Source: Sulfomarinibacter sp963733915
Lineage (GTDB): Bacteria; Acidobacteriota; Thermoanaerobaculia; Thermoanaerobaculales; Sulfomarinibacteraceae
Assembly (NCBI GenBank): GCA_963733915.1
Contig: CAVTEP010000001.1
Location: 124,001 to 188,000, forward strand
Direction: 5' to 3'
Length of the DNA stretch: 64,000 nt
The notes below the pieces were generated by a model, which saw only the letters and a list, made by a program, of their open reading frames with translations, was not told where the DNA came from and searched no databases. Shown here one piece after another: positions 48,309-60,393 of this stretch. The first letter of the stretch is position 1. The number at the start of each line of letters is the position of its first letter. Position numbers and translations under genes: made by a program.

Positions 48309-49106
48309 ATGTCATCGAGCTTCGACCGACTCGTCGGAATCATGGATCGCCTGCGCGACCCGGGCGGATGTCCGTGGGACCGCGAACAAACCCTCCACAG
48401 CCTCGCGCCCTATTTTCTCGAGGAGGCCTACGAGGTGGTGGATGCCATCGCCGGCGCTGACCCCGAGAAGCTTTGCGAGGAGCTGGGCGACCTCCTGTTG
48501 CAGATCGTCTTCGTTGCCCGCATCGCGCGCGAGGAAGGCTGGTTCGACGTTGACGGAGTTTGCGACACCATTGCCGAAAAAATGGTTCGCCGCCATCCTC
48601 ACGTCTTCGGCGACCGCGAGGTCAGTGATTCGGCCGAGGTCATGCGCAACTGGGAAGACATCAAGCGGACCGAGCGCGGAGCGGAGCCCAACGCCTCGGT
48701 CCTCGACGGCGTGCCGGGCTCGCTGCCGGCGCTCTTGAAGGCGTTCCGGATGACCGAGAAGGCAGCCGCGGTCGGCTTTGACTGGCGCCGGCCGGCAGAT
48801 GTCATGGACAAGATGCGTGAAGAGATGGACGAGCTCGAGGCAGAGCTCGCGGTCGGCGAGGCGGCAGCAAACGAACGGGTGGCAGCGGAGCTTGGAGACA
48901 TCCTCTTCGTGATGGCCAACCTCGCCCGTCATCTCGGAGTCGAGCCCGAAACCTCGCTGCAACGCACCAACGCGACCTTTATGCGGCGGTTCCGGGCCAT
49001 GGAAGAGCGGGCGCTGGACGCGGGCCGCGATTTTCGCACCATGGACCTCGCCGAACAGGATGCGCTTTGGGACGAGGTCAAGCAGTCGGAAGAGCCAAAG
49101 GGGTAG
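48309..49106 (+). CDS. mazG: Nucleoside triphosphate pyrophosphohydrolase MazG
   Basis: MazG hydrolyses NTPs to NMP and pyrophosphate, limiting alarmone build-up and damaged nucleotides (265 aa). Two MazG domains are present. The first has CPWDREQTLHSLAPYFLEEA and EELGDLLLQIVFVARIA with the EExxE-D metal site (about 36-70). The second has EEMDELEAELAVGEAAANER and AAELGDILFVMANLARHLG (about 175-215). The start was set at 48309 because a TAGAAT box lies 7 nt before it. It converges with the receiver-LpxC gene, leaving 14 bp between them. Confidence 0.93.
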   Translation: MSSSFDRLVGIMDRLRDPGGCPWDREQTLHSLAPYFLEEAYEVVDAIAGADPEKLCEELGDLLLQIVFVARIAREEGWFDVDGVCDTIAEKMVRRHPHVFGDREVSDSAEVMRNWEDIKRTERGAEPNASVLDGVPGSLPALLKAFRMTEKAAAVGFDWRRPADVMDKMREEMDELEAELAVGEAAANERVAAELGDILFVMANLARHLGVEPETSLQRTNATFMRRFRAMEERALDAGRDFRTMDLAEQDALWDEVKQSEEPKG

Positions 49107-49120
49107 ACGGGCTCAGGTTC

Positions 49121-50419
49121 TCACGCACCGGTCGCGGCGAGGATGCGGCGTTGGATCTCGATGTTGTCACGGTGGCCGGTGAGATTGGCGGTGACCTTGC
49201 CTCGCATCGGATAACCGAGCAGATAGAGATCGCCGATGATATCCAGGATCTTGTGGCGCACGAACTCGTCCGGAAAGCGAAGATCGGTGTTGATGACGTT
49301 GTCCTCGCCGACCAGGATGAAGTTGTCGAGTCGACCGCCGGTACCGAGACCGAGCTCGTTGATCATCTTCAAATCGCGCATGAACCCGAAGGTGCGGGCG
49401 GGAGCGATCTGCTTGCGGTAGGCGTCACAGTCGGACATCACGAAGTCATAGAACTGGTTTCCGATCGGCGGTGGATAGCGAAGCTGGTAGGAGACCGAGA
49501 ACGCTTCGGCAGGCTCGATGACCAGCGATTTGTCGCCATTGGCGATCTCGTAACGGCGATCGATGACCAGCTCTCTGACCGGCGCGTCTTGGCTCACTAT
49601 GCCGATTTTTTCGAGCTTCTCGAGGAAGGAGAGCGATGAGCCGTCGAGCACCGGGATCTCTCCGTGGACCTTGACCAGCAGATTGGTGATGCCGCACGAA
49701 TGCAGGGCCGACATCAGATGTTCGACAGTCCGGATGCTCTCGCCGTGGCGGGTCAAAGTGGTCGCGTAGTCGGTTTCGGCCACCGAGTTGACGTGAGCCG
49801 GGATGGTGAGGCCCCGCGGGAGGGTGATGAAGTGGATCCCGGTGTCGGGTGGCAGCGGTTGGATAACCATTCCGGTACGGCCGCCGGAATGAAGCCCGAG
49901 CCCGTAAATGACGCTCGCGTCGCGAATCGTCTTCTGGTGGCGGTCGGTCGTCTCGAGTATCGAGAGTTCCGGCGGCGGCTCGAACTTCATCACCGGCTCG
50001 ATTCGCTCGCGACTGGCCTCGAGGACGCCGGCTTCCGAGGATCCGACCCTTGTGCGTTTGGTTTCGAGGGCGTCCTTCACTGCCTTGAGGGTGCGGTCGT
50101 AGGAAAGCGGCTTTTCGAGATAATCGTGTGCACCCATCTTGATCGCCTTGACCGCGGTCTCGGAGGTGCCATGCCCGGACATCATGATCACCATCGCGTT
50201 GGGGTCGACATCGCGCAGCGCCTGGAGGGTCTCGAGCCCGTCCCAATCGGGAAGCCAGATATCCAGGAAGACCACCTCTGGGCGCCTCTCACGGAACAGG
50301 TGGAGGGCCTCTTCACCGCTGGTCGTCACGACCGTGCGGTAGCCCTCATCACCGAGGATTTGTCCCAGAGTCGTCAGAATACCGGGCTCGTCGTCGACGA
50401 TCAGGATCAGCTCGTTCAT
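49121..50419 (-). CDS. lpxC: Receiver domain fused to LpxC (UDP-3-O-acyl-GlcNAc deacetylase)
   Basis: This single 432-residue frame joins two domains. Residues 1-122 are a response-regulator receiver with acidic pair D9/D10, phosphoacceptor D53 (VVFLDIWLPDWDG), S81 and K103. Residues ~152-432 are LpxC, the committed enzyme of lipid A synthesis. Zinc ligands H234 (VEHLMSAL), H389 and D393 (VRHKILDIIGD), and catalytic E233 and H416 (TGHRDN) align in spacing with E. coli H79, H238, D242, E78 and H265. A ~30-residue linker rich in E/R/P lies between. Both halves look intact. Phosphorylation control of lipid A synthesis is inferred. The gene converges with mazG. Confidence 0.93.
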   Translation of the reverse strand: MNELILIVDDEPGILTTLGQILGDEGYRTVVTTSGEEALHLFRERRPEVVFLDIWLPDWDGLETLQALRDVDPNAMVIMMSGHGTSETAVKAIKMGAHDYLEKPLSYDRTLKAVKDALETKRTRVGSSEAGVLEASRERIEPVMKFEPPPELSILETTDRHQKTIRDASVIYGLGLHSGGRTGMVIQPLPPDTGIHFITLPRGLTIPAHVNSVAETDYATTLTRHGESIRTVEHLMSALHSCGITNLLVKVHGEIPVLDGSSLSFLEKLEKIGIVSQDAPVRELVIDRRYEIANGDKSLVIEPAEAFSVSYQLRYPPPIGNQFYDFVMSDCDAYRKQIAPARTFGFMRDLKMINELGLGTGGRLDNFILVGEDNVINTDLRFPDEFVRHKILDIIGDLYLLGYPMRGKVTANLTGHRDNIEIQRRILAATGA

Positions 50420-50474
50420 GGCGAGGCCAGTGTGCAGCGTCGTTGACTGAGGGTCAAGCGAGACCTCCCGGTCT

Positions 50475-50587
50475 CGAATTAGGAATTAGGAGTTAGGAAT
50501 TAGGAATTCCCACCTCTCCCCCCGGTGATTGGTAGGTCTCGATTGGGTGGACGGCATTCCTGATTCCTCATTCCCAATTCCTCGTTC

Positions 50588-50591
<4 letters not shown>
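50475..50591. repeat. Composite palindrome, AATTAGG / CCTGATT arms
   Basis: Four AATTAGG-type words, CCCACCTCTCCCCCC, a short centre, GGGTGGACGG, then CATTCCTGATTCCTCATTCC and CCAATTCCTCG. It separates lpxC and metH; the stop codon of metH (50588-50590) adjoins the right arm. Confidence 0.8.
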
Positions 50592-54181
<3,590 letters not shown>

Positions 54182-54190
54182 AAAGACAAG

Positions 54191-54297
54191 TCAAGAGGTT
54201 AAGGGTTAAGAGTTAGGAGTCAAGGGCTTCGGGAGGAACCTCGAGCTCCTGCAAAGGGGTAGTGCCACCTTAACTCTTTACTCTTAACTCTTTACCC
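54191..54297. repeat. Inverted-repeat element with TTAAGAG/CTCTTAA-type arms
   Basis: AGAGGTTAAGGGTTAAGAGTTAGGAG faces CTTAACTCTTTACTCTTAACTC across an imperfect palindromic core (AGGAACCTCGAGCTCCT). It lies between the homocysteine methyltransferase/MTHFR gene and metH, and the TAA stop of the former (54292-54294) is inside the right arm. Confidence 0.75.
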
Positions 54298-56133
54298 GCT
54301 CGCGGCGTCGTCGATCAACGGCAGAATCGCCTGCGGCTGTTTGAAGGGCGCGATCAGGTAGACTCCGGCGGCGCGCTCGGGAGCCTGCTGCAGCATCCGA
54401 ACGGCACGCTCGTGGCCGATGCGGTCGGCATCCGCGCCGGCGGCCTCGAGCGCCGCCAGCAGATCATCGGGAACGACGATTCCCGGCACCTCGTGGTGCA
54501 ACCGCAGCGCCATCTTGAACGACCGCAAGGGCCACACGGCGGCAAGCGTGGGAATCGGCAGCCGACCGCCCAAGAATCCGGTGAACCGATCCCAGTCCTT
54601 CCAGTCGAAGCACACCTGGCTCATCGCGAAGTGGGCGCCGTTGTCGATCTTGCGGCGCAGCCGGTCTGCCTCTCCCTGCGGGTCGTCGGCGGCCGGGTTG
54701 ACGGCGACCCCGATCAGAAATCCCGGAGGTTCGCCGATCCGGTTGCCGGCGCAATCGAAGCCCTCGGCCATCCGCGACAACGCCCGTACGAGCTCGAAGA
54801 CGTCGACGTGGTAGACATCGTGCACGCCTGGGTAGTCGCCAAGCTGGGATGGGTCACCGGTAATTGCCAGCAGATTGCGGATGCCCCCGGTCCAGGCGCC
54901 GAGGAGCTGCGATTGAAGCCCCATCAGGCTGGCGTCGCGGGGGGTGATGTGCGGCACCGTCTCGAGACCGATCCGCTGCTGGATGAGCTGGCCGAGAAAG
55001 AGCGGGTCCATGCGGAGGCGCGCGAGCGGGTTGGAATTGATATCGACCCCGTCGATATCCGGGTGGGCCGCGATGGCCCTGGTTGCATCCAGCAGGGCCT
55101 CGACGTTGGTGCCCTTGGGGGGATCGAGCTGGACCAGCCGAACAAAGCGGCCGCGCGCGAGCTTGGCGGCGAGTGCGGACTTCGGTTTGACCGGATCGGG
55201 CGCGGGCACGGCGTGAACCACCGTGACCTTTTCTCCCGACCGCGGTGCCGGCCTGAGCCCCCGTACACCCTCGGCTATGGCGCGGATGTGTTCAGGCCCG
55301 GTGCCGCAGCAGCCGCCGACCACGGCTGCACCGAGCCCCACCGCTTGGCGGGCAAACCGGGCGAGGTAGCTCGGCGTCGCGGGCGGCATCAGGATCCGGC
55401 CCTCGCGCCTGACCAGCATCCCGGCGTTGGGCGACGCCGCCAGGGGCAGCTCGACCTGGCGCATGTGGCGGAGGATCTCGAGGGCGCCCATCGGTCCGGG
55501 TGCACAGTTGACGCCGACCGCCACCAGGTCGAGCTCGGCCAGTTCGTCGAGCTGCTCGGCCTGCTCCTCGTAAGGGTGCGGGGGGCGCTCGTGGGCAAAG
55601 GTCATCATGGCGATGAGCGGCACGTCGGTGACGCTCCGCACCGCCGCTACGGCGATGGTCAGTTCATCGAGCCTGAAGAAGGTCTCGAGCACCAGGAGAT
55701 CGGCGCCACGGCCGGCGAGCACTCTCGCCTGCTCGGCGTGGGCGAGCGGAATGACGGCGCGGCCTTCGGGCTCGTCGAGATCGAGTACCCCGGCAAGGGG
55801 GGCGATCGAACCGGCGATCAGAACATCCTTGCCCGAGATCTCGCGCGCCTCGCGGGCGAGCTTGACCGCACCGGCGTTGACGGCCTCGGTGAGATCGCCC
55901 GCCCGTGCCCGCTCGAGCCGCGGACGCGAGCTGCCGAAGGTCGCGGTCTCGATCAGCTCGGCACCGGCCTCGATGTAGGCCAGGTGGATGTCGAGGACCG
56001 CCTTCGGGTGCTCATGGGCGGCGAGATCGAGACGGGAGCCGTCAGGCAGCCTTTGCAACAGCTCCGAACCCATGGCCCCGTCGGCAACTACGACATGATC
56101 GGCAAAGCGCTTGCGAAGCTCCTCGATCTTCAT
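54292..56133 (-). CDS. Bifunctional homocysteine S-methyltransferase / methylenetetrahydrofolate reductase
   Basis: A two-domain C1 enzyme (613 aa). The N-terminal homocysteine-binding barrel (1-295) has GAMGSELLQRL, the zinc cysteine in VGVNCAPGPMG and the pair in GGCCGTGPEH. The C-terminal MTHFR-like FAD barrel (about 325-613) shows NLLAITGDPSQLGDYPG and FAMSQVCFDWKDWDRF. It would make methyltetrahydrofolate and also methylate homocysteine, feeding MetH downstream. The start overlaps the stop of the HAD gene by ATGA. An upstream open extension is not supported. MetH repeats the same homocysteine domain, so the two may differ in methyl donor. Confidence 0.9.
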   Translation of the reverse strand: MKIEELRKRFADHVVVADGAMGSELLQRLPDGSRLDLAAHEHPKAVLDIHLAYIEAGAELIETATFGSSRPRLERARAGDLTEAVNAGAVKLAREAREISGKDVLIAGSIAPLAGVLDLDEPEGRAVIPLAHAEQARVLAGRGADLLVLETFFRLDELTIAVAAVRSVTDVPLIAMMTFAHERPPHPYEEQAEQLDELAELDLVAVGVNCAPGPMGALEILRHMRQVELPLAASPNAGMLVRREGRILMPPATPSYLARFARQAVGLGAAVVGGCCGTGPEHIRAIAEGVRGLRPAPRSGEKVTVVHAVPAPDPVKPKSALAAKLARGRFVRLVQLDPPKGTNVEALLDATRAIAAHPDIDGVDINSNPLARLRMDPLFLGQLIQQRIGLETVPHITPRDASLMGLQSQLLGAWTGGIRNLLAITGDPSQLGDYPGVHDVYHVDVFELVRALSRMAEGFDCAGNRIGEPPGFLIGVAVNPAADDPQGEADRLRRKIDNGAHFAMSQVCFDWKDWDRFTGFLGGRLPIPTLAAVWPLRSFKMALRLHHEVPGIVVPDDLLAALEAAGADADRIGHERAVRMLQQAPERAAGVYLIAPFKQPQAILPLIDDAASG

Positions 56134-56903
56134 ACCGCGATCCCCCGAGCGACGATCTCCGCCAGTCGCGCCTCGAGTTCGCCGTTTAAGGCCGCGGTCA
56201 GAAATTCGTCGAGGCTGCCGCAACCGACAACGTCGACCGTGGTTTGCGGCGGTGGAGATGCCGGCGCCTCGATCCAGTACCCGGCAATACCCGCCTGGGC
56301 CGCGCAGACGACGTCCCAGTCCCAGTTGTCGCCGACCATCAGACATTCTTCTGGCCGCCGGCCCAACGCCTGGAGGATCTCCAGGTAGTACGTGGGGCTC
56401 GACTTGGTGGCGTGGCAGTTCTCGTAGCTCGTCACAAGGTCGTAGGCGAAGCGGTCGACTCCCACACCGCCCCACGCCATCCGCTCCTCGATGGCGGCTC
56501 GCGGGAAGAGCGGATTGGTAGCGATTGCGATCTGGAGACCCCTCGTGTGCGCCCACTCGACGACCCGCGGCGCCGCCGCCCGCGCGCCGGTCAAGGGTCT
56601 CAGCTTTGGGAACTCATCGCGATAGAAGCGTTCGAGCAGCGGCTCCATCTCCTCTCGTGGAATGCCCAGCGCCGGGTAGAAGGCGGCCGCGAAAACCTCC
56701 TCGTTGCTCGCCCCCGAACCCGGGTTGTGATTCATGGCACGGGTTGCTGCCAACAACTCCTCGATGAAACGGCCCGGCGGCACCACGCCCGCGACAAACG
56801 ATTCCAGGGCACGGAAGTAGGCCGGGACAAAGGTCTCGACCGAATTGTCGATCAGCGTGTCGTCGAGATCGAGCAGAAGAGCCTTGAGGCCGGAAGACGT
56901 CAT
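56130..56903 (-). CDS. HAD-superfamily hydrolase
   Basis: A haloacid-dehalogenase-type phosphatase (257 aa). Motif I is LLLDLDDTLIDN (nucleophile aspartate near residue 12), motif II is in IAIATNPLFP, and motif III/IV in CHATKSSPTYYLE and MVGDNWDWDVVCAAQ. A helical cap lies at about 20-110. The substrate is unknown. The ATG at 56903 lies 6 nt after a TATACT box with only a pyrimidine spacer, so the mRNA is probably leaderless; a longer upstream frame is repeat-encoded and rejected. Its stop overlaps the methyltransferase start (ATGA), so it belongs to the methionine operon. Confidence 0.9.
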   Translation of the reverse strand: MTSSGLKALLLDLDDTLIDNSVETFVPAYFRALESFVAGVVPPGRFIEELLAATRAMNHNPGSGASNEEVFAAAFYPALGIPREEMEPLLERFYRDEFPKLRPLTGARAAAPRVVEWAHTRGLQIAIATNPLFPRAAIEERMAWGGVGVDRFAYDLVTSYENCHATKSSPTYYLEILQALGRRPEECLMVGDNWDWDVVCAAQAGIAGYWIEAPASPPPQTTVDVVGCGSLDEFLTAALNGELEARLAEIVARGIAV

Positions 56904-56909
56904 TGGGGG

Positions 56910-56915
56910 AGTATA
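56910..56915 (-). promoter_or_regulatory. -10 box (TATACT) of the leaderless HAD-methionine operon
   Basis: On the minus strand TATACT, then six pyrimidine/A residues, then ATG. No ribosome site. The AATTCGG array lies where a -35 would be expected. Confidence 0.45.
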
Positions 56916-56928
56916 ACGAGACGAAGTC

Positions 56929-57128
<200 letters not shown>

Positions 57129-57158
57129 TTGGATTTCCGAGCGTGGCACAATCAGGGC

Positions 57159-57914
57159 GTGGCTACCGTGACGATGCTGCTGCTGGCTCCGCTGTGCGCG
57201 CTGGTGGCGGCGGCCTATGCGGCGGTGGGTCTCGGCGGTGGCACCGGTTACCTGGCGTTGATGACCCTCGTCGGGCTGAATACCGAGAGCATGCCTTCAA
57301 CCGCGCTCCTGCTCAACGTCGTGGTCACCGGCGCCGCGTTGTTGCGCTTCGGAGTTGCCGGAAGGCTCCGTCCACGGATGCTGCTGCCCTTTCTGTTGCC
57401 GGCCATCCCGGCTGCCTTTGCAGGCGGGCTCATCTCCGCGCCGCGGCAGACCTTTCTCGGCGTCCTTGCCGTCGGTCTCACCGCGGCGGCGGTTGCCATG
57501 TTGCGGTCGGCAGGCTCGAGTGACGAGCCTCACAGTCCGACACCGGTGGCGCTGATGATGGTCGCGATTCCGTCAGGGATCCTGATCGGACTGGCCTCCG
57601 GCTTTCTCGGGATCGGCGGCGGCGTGTTCCTGGGCCCGCTGGTTCTGTTGCTCGGTTGGGCCGGGCCACGCGAGGTGGCGGCCATGAGCTCGGCGACGGT
57701 GCTCACCCTCTCCGTGGCCGGTCTCGCCGCGCACGGGTTGCGTGGTTCGATCGATCTCGGGATCGCCGGCCCCCTGGCCGTGTCGGTTCTCGTTGGTGGC
57801 CTCGCCGGCGCCCACCTCGCCGAGACCCGTTTCTCGGCGGCCAACCTCAAGCGTCTGTTCGCGGTGATCATCCTGATTGCGGCGGCGCGCGCCGCCTTTA
57901 CGGCCCTGAGCTGA
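57159..57914 (+). CDS. TauE/SafE family membrane permease
   Basis: An inner-membrane permease (251 aa) of the DUF81/TauE-SafE family, thought to export sulfonates, sulfite or other anions. Eight helices are visible in two repeats. Each carries the typical GxGGGxxxxP-like block: YAAVGLGGGTGYLALMTLVG in the first and SGFLGIGGGVFLGPLVLLLG in the second. The GTG start at 57159 follows a CACAAT box by 6 nt, so it may be leaderless; the upstream 42 in-frame codons are encoded by the 165-bp repeat and are rejected. Substrate unknown. Confidence 0.85.
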   Translation: MATVTMLLLAPLCALVAAAYAAVGLGGGTGYLALMTLVGLNTESMPSTALLLNVVVTGAALLRFGVAGRLRPRMLLPFLLPAIPAAFAGGLISAPRQTFLGVLAVGLTAAAVAMLRSAGSSDEPHSPTPVALMMVAIPSGILIGLASGFLGIGGGVFLGPLVLLLGWAGPREVAAMSSATVLTLSVAGLAAHGLRGSIDLGIAGPLAVSVLVGGLAGAHLAETRFSAANLKRLFAVIILIAAARAAFTALS

Positions 57915-57942
57915 AACCACCTCTTCCGTGACCTCGATGGGT

Positions 57943-57948
57943 TAGAAT
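57943..57948 (+). promoter_or_regulatory. Possible -10 box (TAGAAT) of the phosphofructokinase gene
   Basis: TAGAAT lies 33 bp before the ATG, leaving a leader with AAGGAAA as ribosome site. No convincing -35. Confidence 0.35.
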
Positions 57949-57981
57949 GCGCGCTTGGGTTCGACCCATACAAGGAAATAG

Positions 57982-60255
57982 ATGAACAACGAACCACGCC
58001 AGAATCACCGTCTCGGCATTCTCACCAGCGGTGGCGACGCGCCGGGCATGAACGCCGCGATCCGTGCCGCGGTGCGAACCGCGCTCGAAGCCGGCGTCGA
58101 GCCCGTCGCCGTCAAGGAAGGGTTCCGCGGCCTGGTGGAGGGCGGCTCGTACTTCGAGCCCATGTCCTGGGATTCCGTGGGCGGCATCATGCACAAAGGC
58201 GGGACGATCATCGGCACCGCGCGCTGCGATGAGTTCCGGACTCGCGAGGGCCGGCTGAAGGCGGTTCACAATCTTGTCAAGAATGAAATCGACCACCTCA
58301 TCGTCATCGGCGGTGATGGCAGTCTCATTGCTGCCGACCTCCTATACCGCGAGTGGCCCGAGCTCCTCGAGGAACTGGTGGGTCAGGGCCAGGTGGCGCG
58401 CGAAGCCGCGGACCGCCATCGAACGCTGTCTCTCGCCGGGCTCGGCGCGTCGATCGACAACGACATGGTGGGCACCGACATGTCGATCGGCGCCGACACC
58501 GCACTGCACCGGATCACCGAGGCGGTGGACGCGATCAGCTCCACCGCCGCCAGCCACCAGCGGACGTTCGTGGTCGAGGTGATGGGCCGGCACTGCGGAT
58601 ATCTGGCGTTGATGAGCGGTCTCGCAACCGGTGCCGACTCCGTGCTCATCCCTGAGGCTCCGCCCGCGGGTGAGACATGGCAGCAGATCCTCCCCCGGCG
58701 TTTGCGAGCGGGACGCGAGGCCGGGCGCCGCGACAGTATCGTCATTCTTGCCGAGGGCGCGGTCGACAGCGAGGGGCATCCGATCACTGCGAAACAGGTG
58801 CAGGAGGTCCTCGAGACCCACATGGAAGAGGAGGTCCGGGTGACCATCCTCGGCCACGTCCAGCGCGGTGGCCAACCCACCGCGTATGACCGCATGATGC
58901 CGACCCTACTCGGCCACGCCGCTGTCGACGAAGTTCTTTGCGCCGCTGACGGCACCCCGCCGCAACTGGTCGGTGTGCGCCACAACCGGGTCACCCGGCA
59001 GCCGTTGGCCGAATGTGTCGAGGCCACCCGGCAGGTTGCCACAGCCATCGAATACCGCGAATTCAACGAGGCCCTGCGACTGCGCGGTGGCGGATTCTCG
59101 GACAACCTCGACACCCTGCAGACCTTGCTGCGGTCGCTGCCCAACCCGCCGCGTCCGGATCAACGGCGCTTTCGTTTGGCGGTGCTGTCCTCGGGCGGTC
59201 CGTCGCCGGGCATGAACACCGCGACCCGCGCCGCGGTGCGCATCGGTCTCGACGAGGGCCACGTCATGCTCGGCGTCCACGGCGGGTTCCGCGGCCTCAT
59301 CGACGGCAATGTAGAGGAGCTGGGGTGGATGAGCGTCCGCGGCTGGACCACCGCCGGGGGTTGTGAGCTCGGGGTCAACCGCGTGATCCCGCGTGGCAAG
59401 GACTTCTACGCCGTGGCCCGCACCATCGAGAATCTCAAGATCGACGGCATCCTGATGATTGGTGGGTGGTCGGGCTACGACTCGTGTTTGCGGCTGTCGC
59501 TCAAACGCGAGGCTTTCCCCGCCTTTAACATCCCCATCATCTGTCTGCCCGCGACTATCAACAACAATCTTCCCGGTTCCGAGCTCTCGGTGGGCGCCGA
59601 TACCGCCCTCAACGCCATCGTCCAGGCGGTCGACAAGATCAAACAATCGGCGGTGGCGTCGCGCCGTTGCTTTGTGGTCGAGGTCATGGGCCGCTATTGC
59701 GGCTATCTTGCGCTGATGGGCGGTCTCGCCAGCGGCGCCGAACGGGTCTACCTGCACGAAGAAGGAGTCACGATCGCCGATCTGCAGTCCGACGTCGAGA
59801 GCCTGGTCGCAGGCTTTCAGAGAGGCAAGCGCCTCGGTCTCATGATCCGCAACGAAAACGCCAATCCCTGTTACAGCACCCAGTTCATGGTGTCGCTCTT
59901 CGAGGAGGAGGGGAAGGACCTTTTTGAGGTGCGCCAGGCGATCCTCGGCCACCAGCAGCAGGGCGGCAACCCGACTCCGTTCGACCGCATTCTCGCCACC
60001 CGGCTCGCCAAACGCTGCGTCGAGCGCCTGATCGACGAGATCGAAGCCGGGACGGACGCCGCCCTCGCGATCGGCATCTCCGACGGCAAGGTCGAGTTCT
60101 CCGAGCTTGAGGGCCTGCGGCGCCAGGTCGACTCGGATCACCAACGCCCCAAACACCAGTGGTGGATGGAGGTGCGGCCGATCGCACGGGTGCTGGCGCA
60201 GCCGGGACCGAGCGCGACGTTAGAACGTTTGAACGTTGAAACGTTCAACGATTGA
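57982..60255 (+). CDS. pfkA: Double-length 6-phosphofructokinase (eukaryote-like tandem PFK)
   Basis: This glycolytic enzyme (757 aa) contains two PFK domains in one chain, as eukaryotic PFK-1 does. The N-half has intact catalytic motifs: SGGDAPGMNAAIRAAV (16-31), GGDGS (110-114), SIDND with catalytic D159, and MGRHCGYLA (201-209). The C-half (from about 395) keeps the fold but lacks catalytic residues: GGWSGYDS replaces GGDGS and PATINNNLPG replaces PGTIDND, closely like the regulatory half of animal PFK. SVGADTALNAIVQAVDKIKQ and LGHQQQGGNPTPFDRI are also animal-like. GGDGS has Gly-Asp-Gly, which usually indicates ATP use. The last ~11 residues (LERLNVETFND) come from a CGTT repeat. Confidence 0.92.
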   Translation: MNNEPRQNHRLGILTSGGDAPGMNAAIRAAVRTALEAGVEPVAVKEGFRGLVEGGSYFEPMSWDSVGGIMHKGGTIIGTARCDEFRTREGRLKAVHNLVKNEIDHLIVIGGDGSLIAADLLYREWPELLEELVGQGQVAREAADRHRTLSLAGLGASIDNDMVGTDMSIGADTALHRITEAVDAISSTAASHQRTFVVEVMGRHCGYLALMSGLATGADSVLIPEAPPAGETWQQILPRRLRAGREAGRRDSIVILAEGAVDSEGHPITAKQVQEVLETHMEEEVRVTILGHVQRGGQPTAYDRMMPTLLGHAAVDEVLCAADGTPPQLVGVRHNRVTRQPLAECVEATRQVATAIEYREFNEALRLRGGGFSDNLDTLQTLLRSLPNPPRPDQRRFRLAVLSSGGPSPGMNTATRAAVRIGLDEGHVMLGVHGGFRGLIDGNVEELGWMSVRGWTTAGGCELGVNRVIPRGKDFYAVARTIENLKIDGILMIGGWSGYDSCLRLSLKREAFPAFNIPIICLPATINNNLPGSELSVGADTALNAIVQAVDKIKQSAVASRRCFVVEVMGRYCGYLALMGGLASGAERVYLHEEGVTIADLQSDVESLVAGFQRGKRLGLMIRNENANPCYSTQFMVSLFEEEGKDLFEVRQAILGHQQQGGNPTPFDRILATRLAKRCVERLIDEIEAGTDAALAIGISDGKVEFSELEGLRRQVDSDHQRPKHQWWMEVRPIARVLAQPGPSATLERLNVETFND
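60217..60251. repeat. Octamer array CGTTNGAA inside the 3' end of the PFK gene
   Basis: CGTTAGAA-CGTTTGAA-CGTTGAAA-CGTTCAAC, translated as the tail of the protein. Confidence 0.75.
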
Positions 60256-60319
60256 GGCACCTCAGCCGCACGCGGATCGTTTCCGGTCCGGTTGCGGGGC
60301 AGCCGTCCCGGCTGCCGGG

Positions 60320-60364
60320 CGGGTGGATGGAAATTCCTAATTCCTAATTCCTATTCTAATTCCG
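60320..60364. repeat. Heptamer array CCTAATT with GGGTGGATGG collar
   Basis: GGGCGGGTGGATGG is followed by three TTCCTAA-type words and TTCCTATTCTAATTCCGG. It lies between the PFK and hydrolase genes. Confidence 0.65.
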
Positions 60365-60393
60365 GTAGACTGTCCACCTCCCGGGAGGTGCTC

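Noticed and set aside
57951..57975. A tRNA T-arm-like GGTTCGACCC near the PFK gene
   Set aside because: No acceptor, D or anticodon arm can be folded around it.
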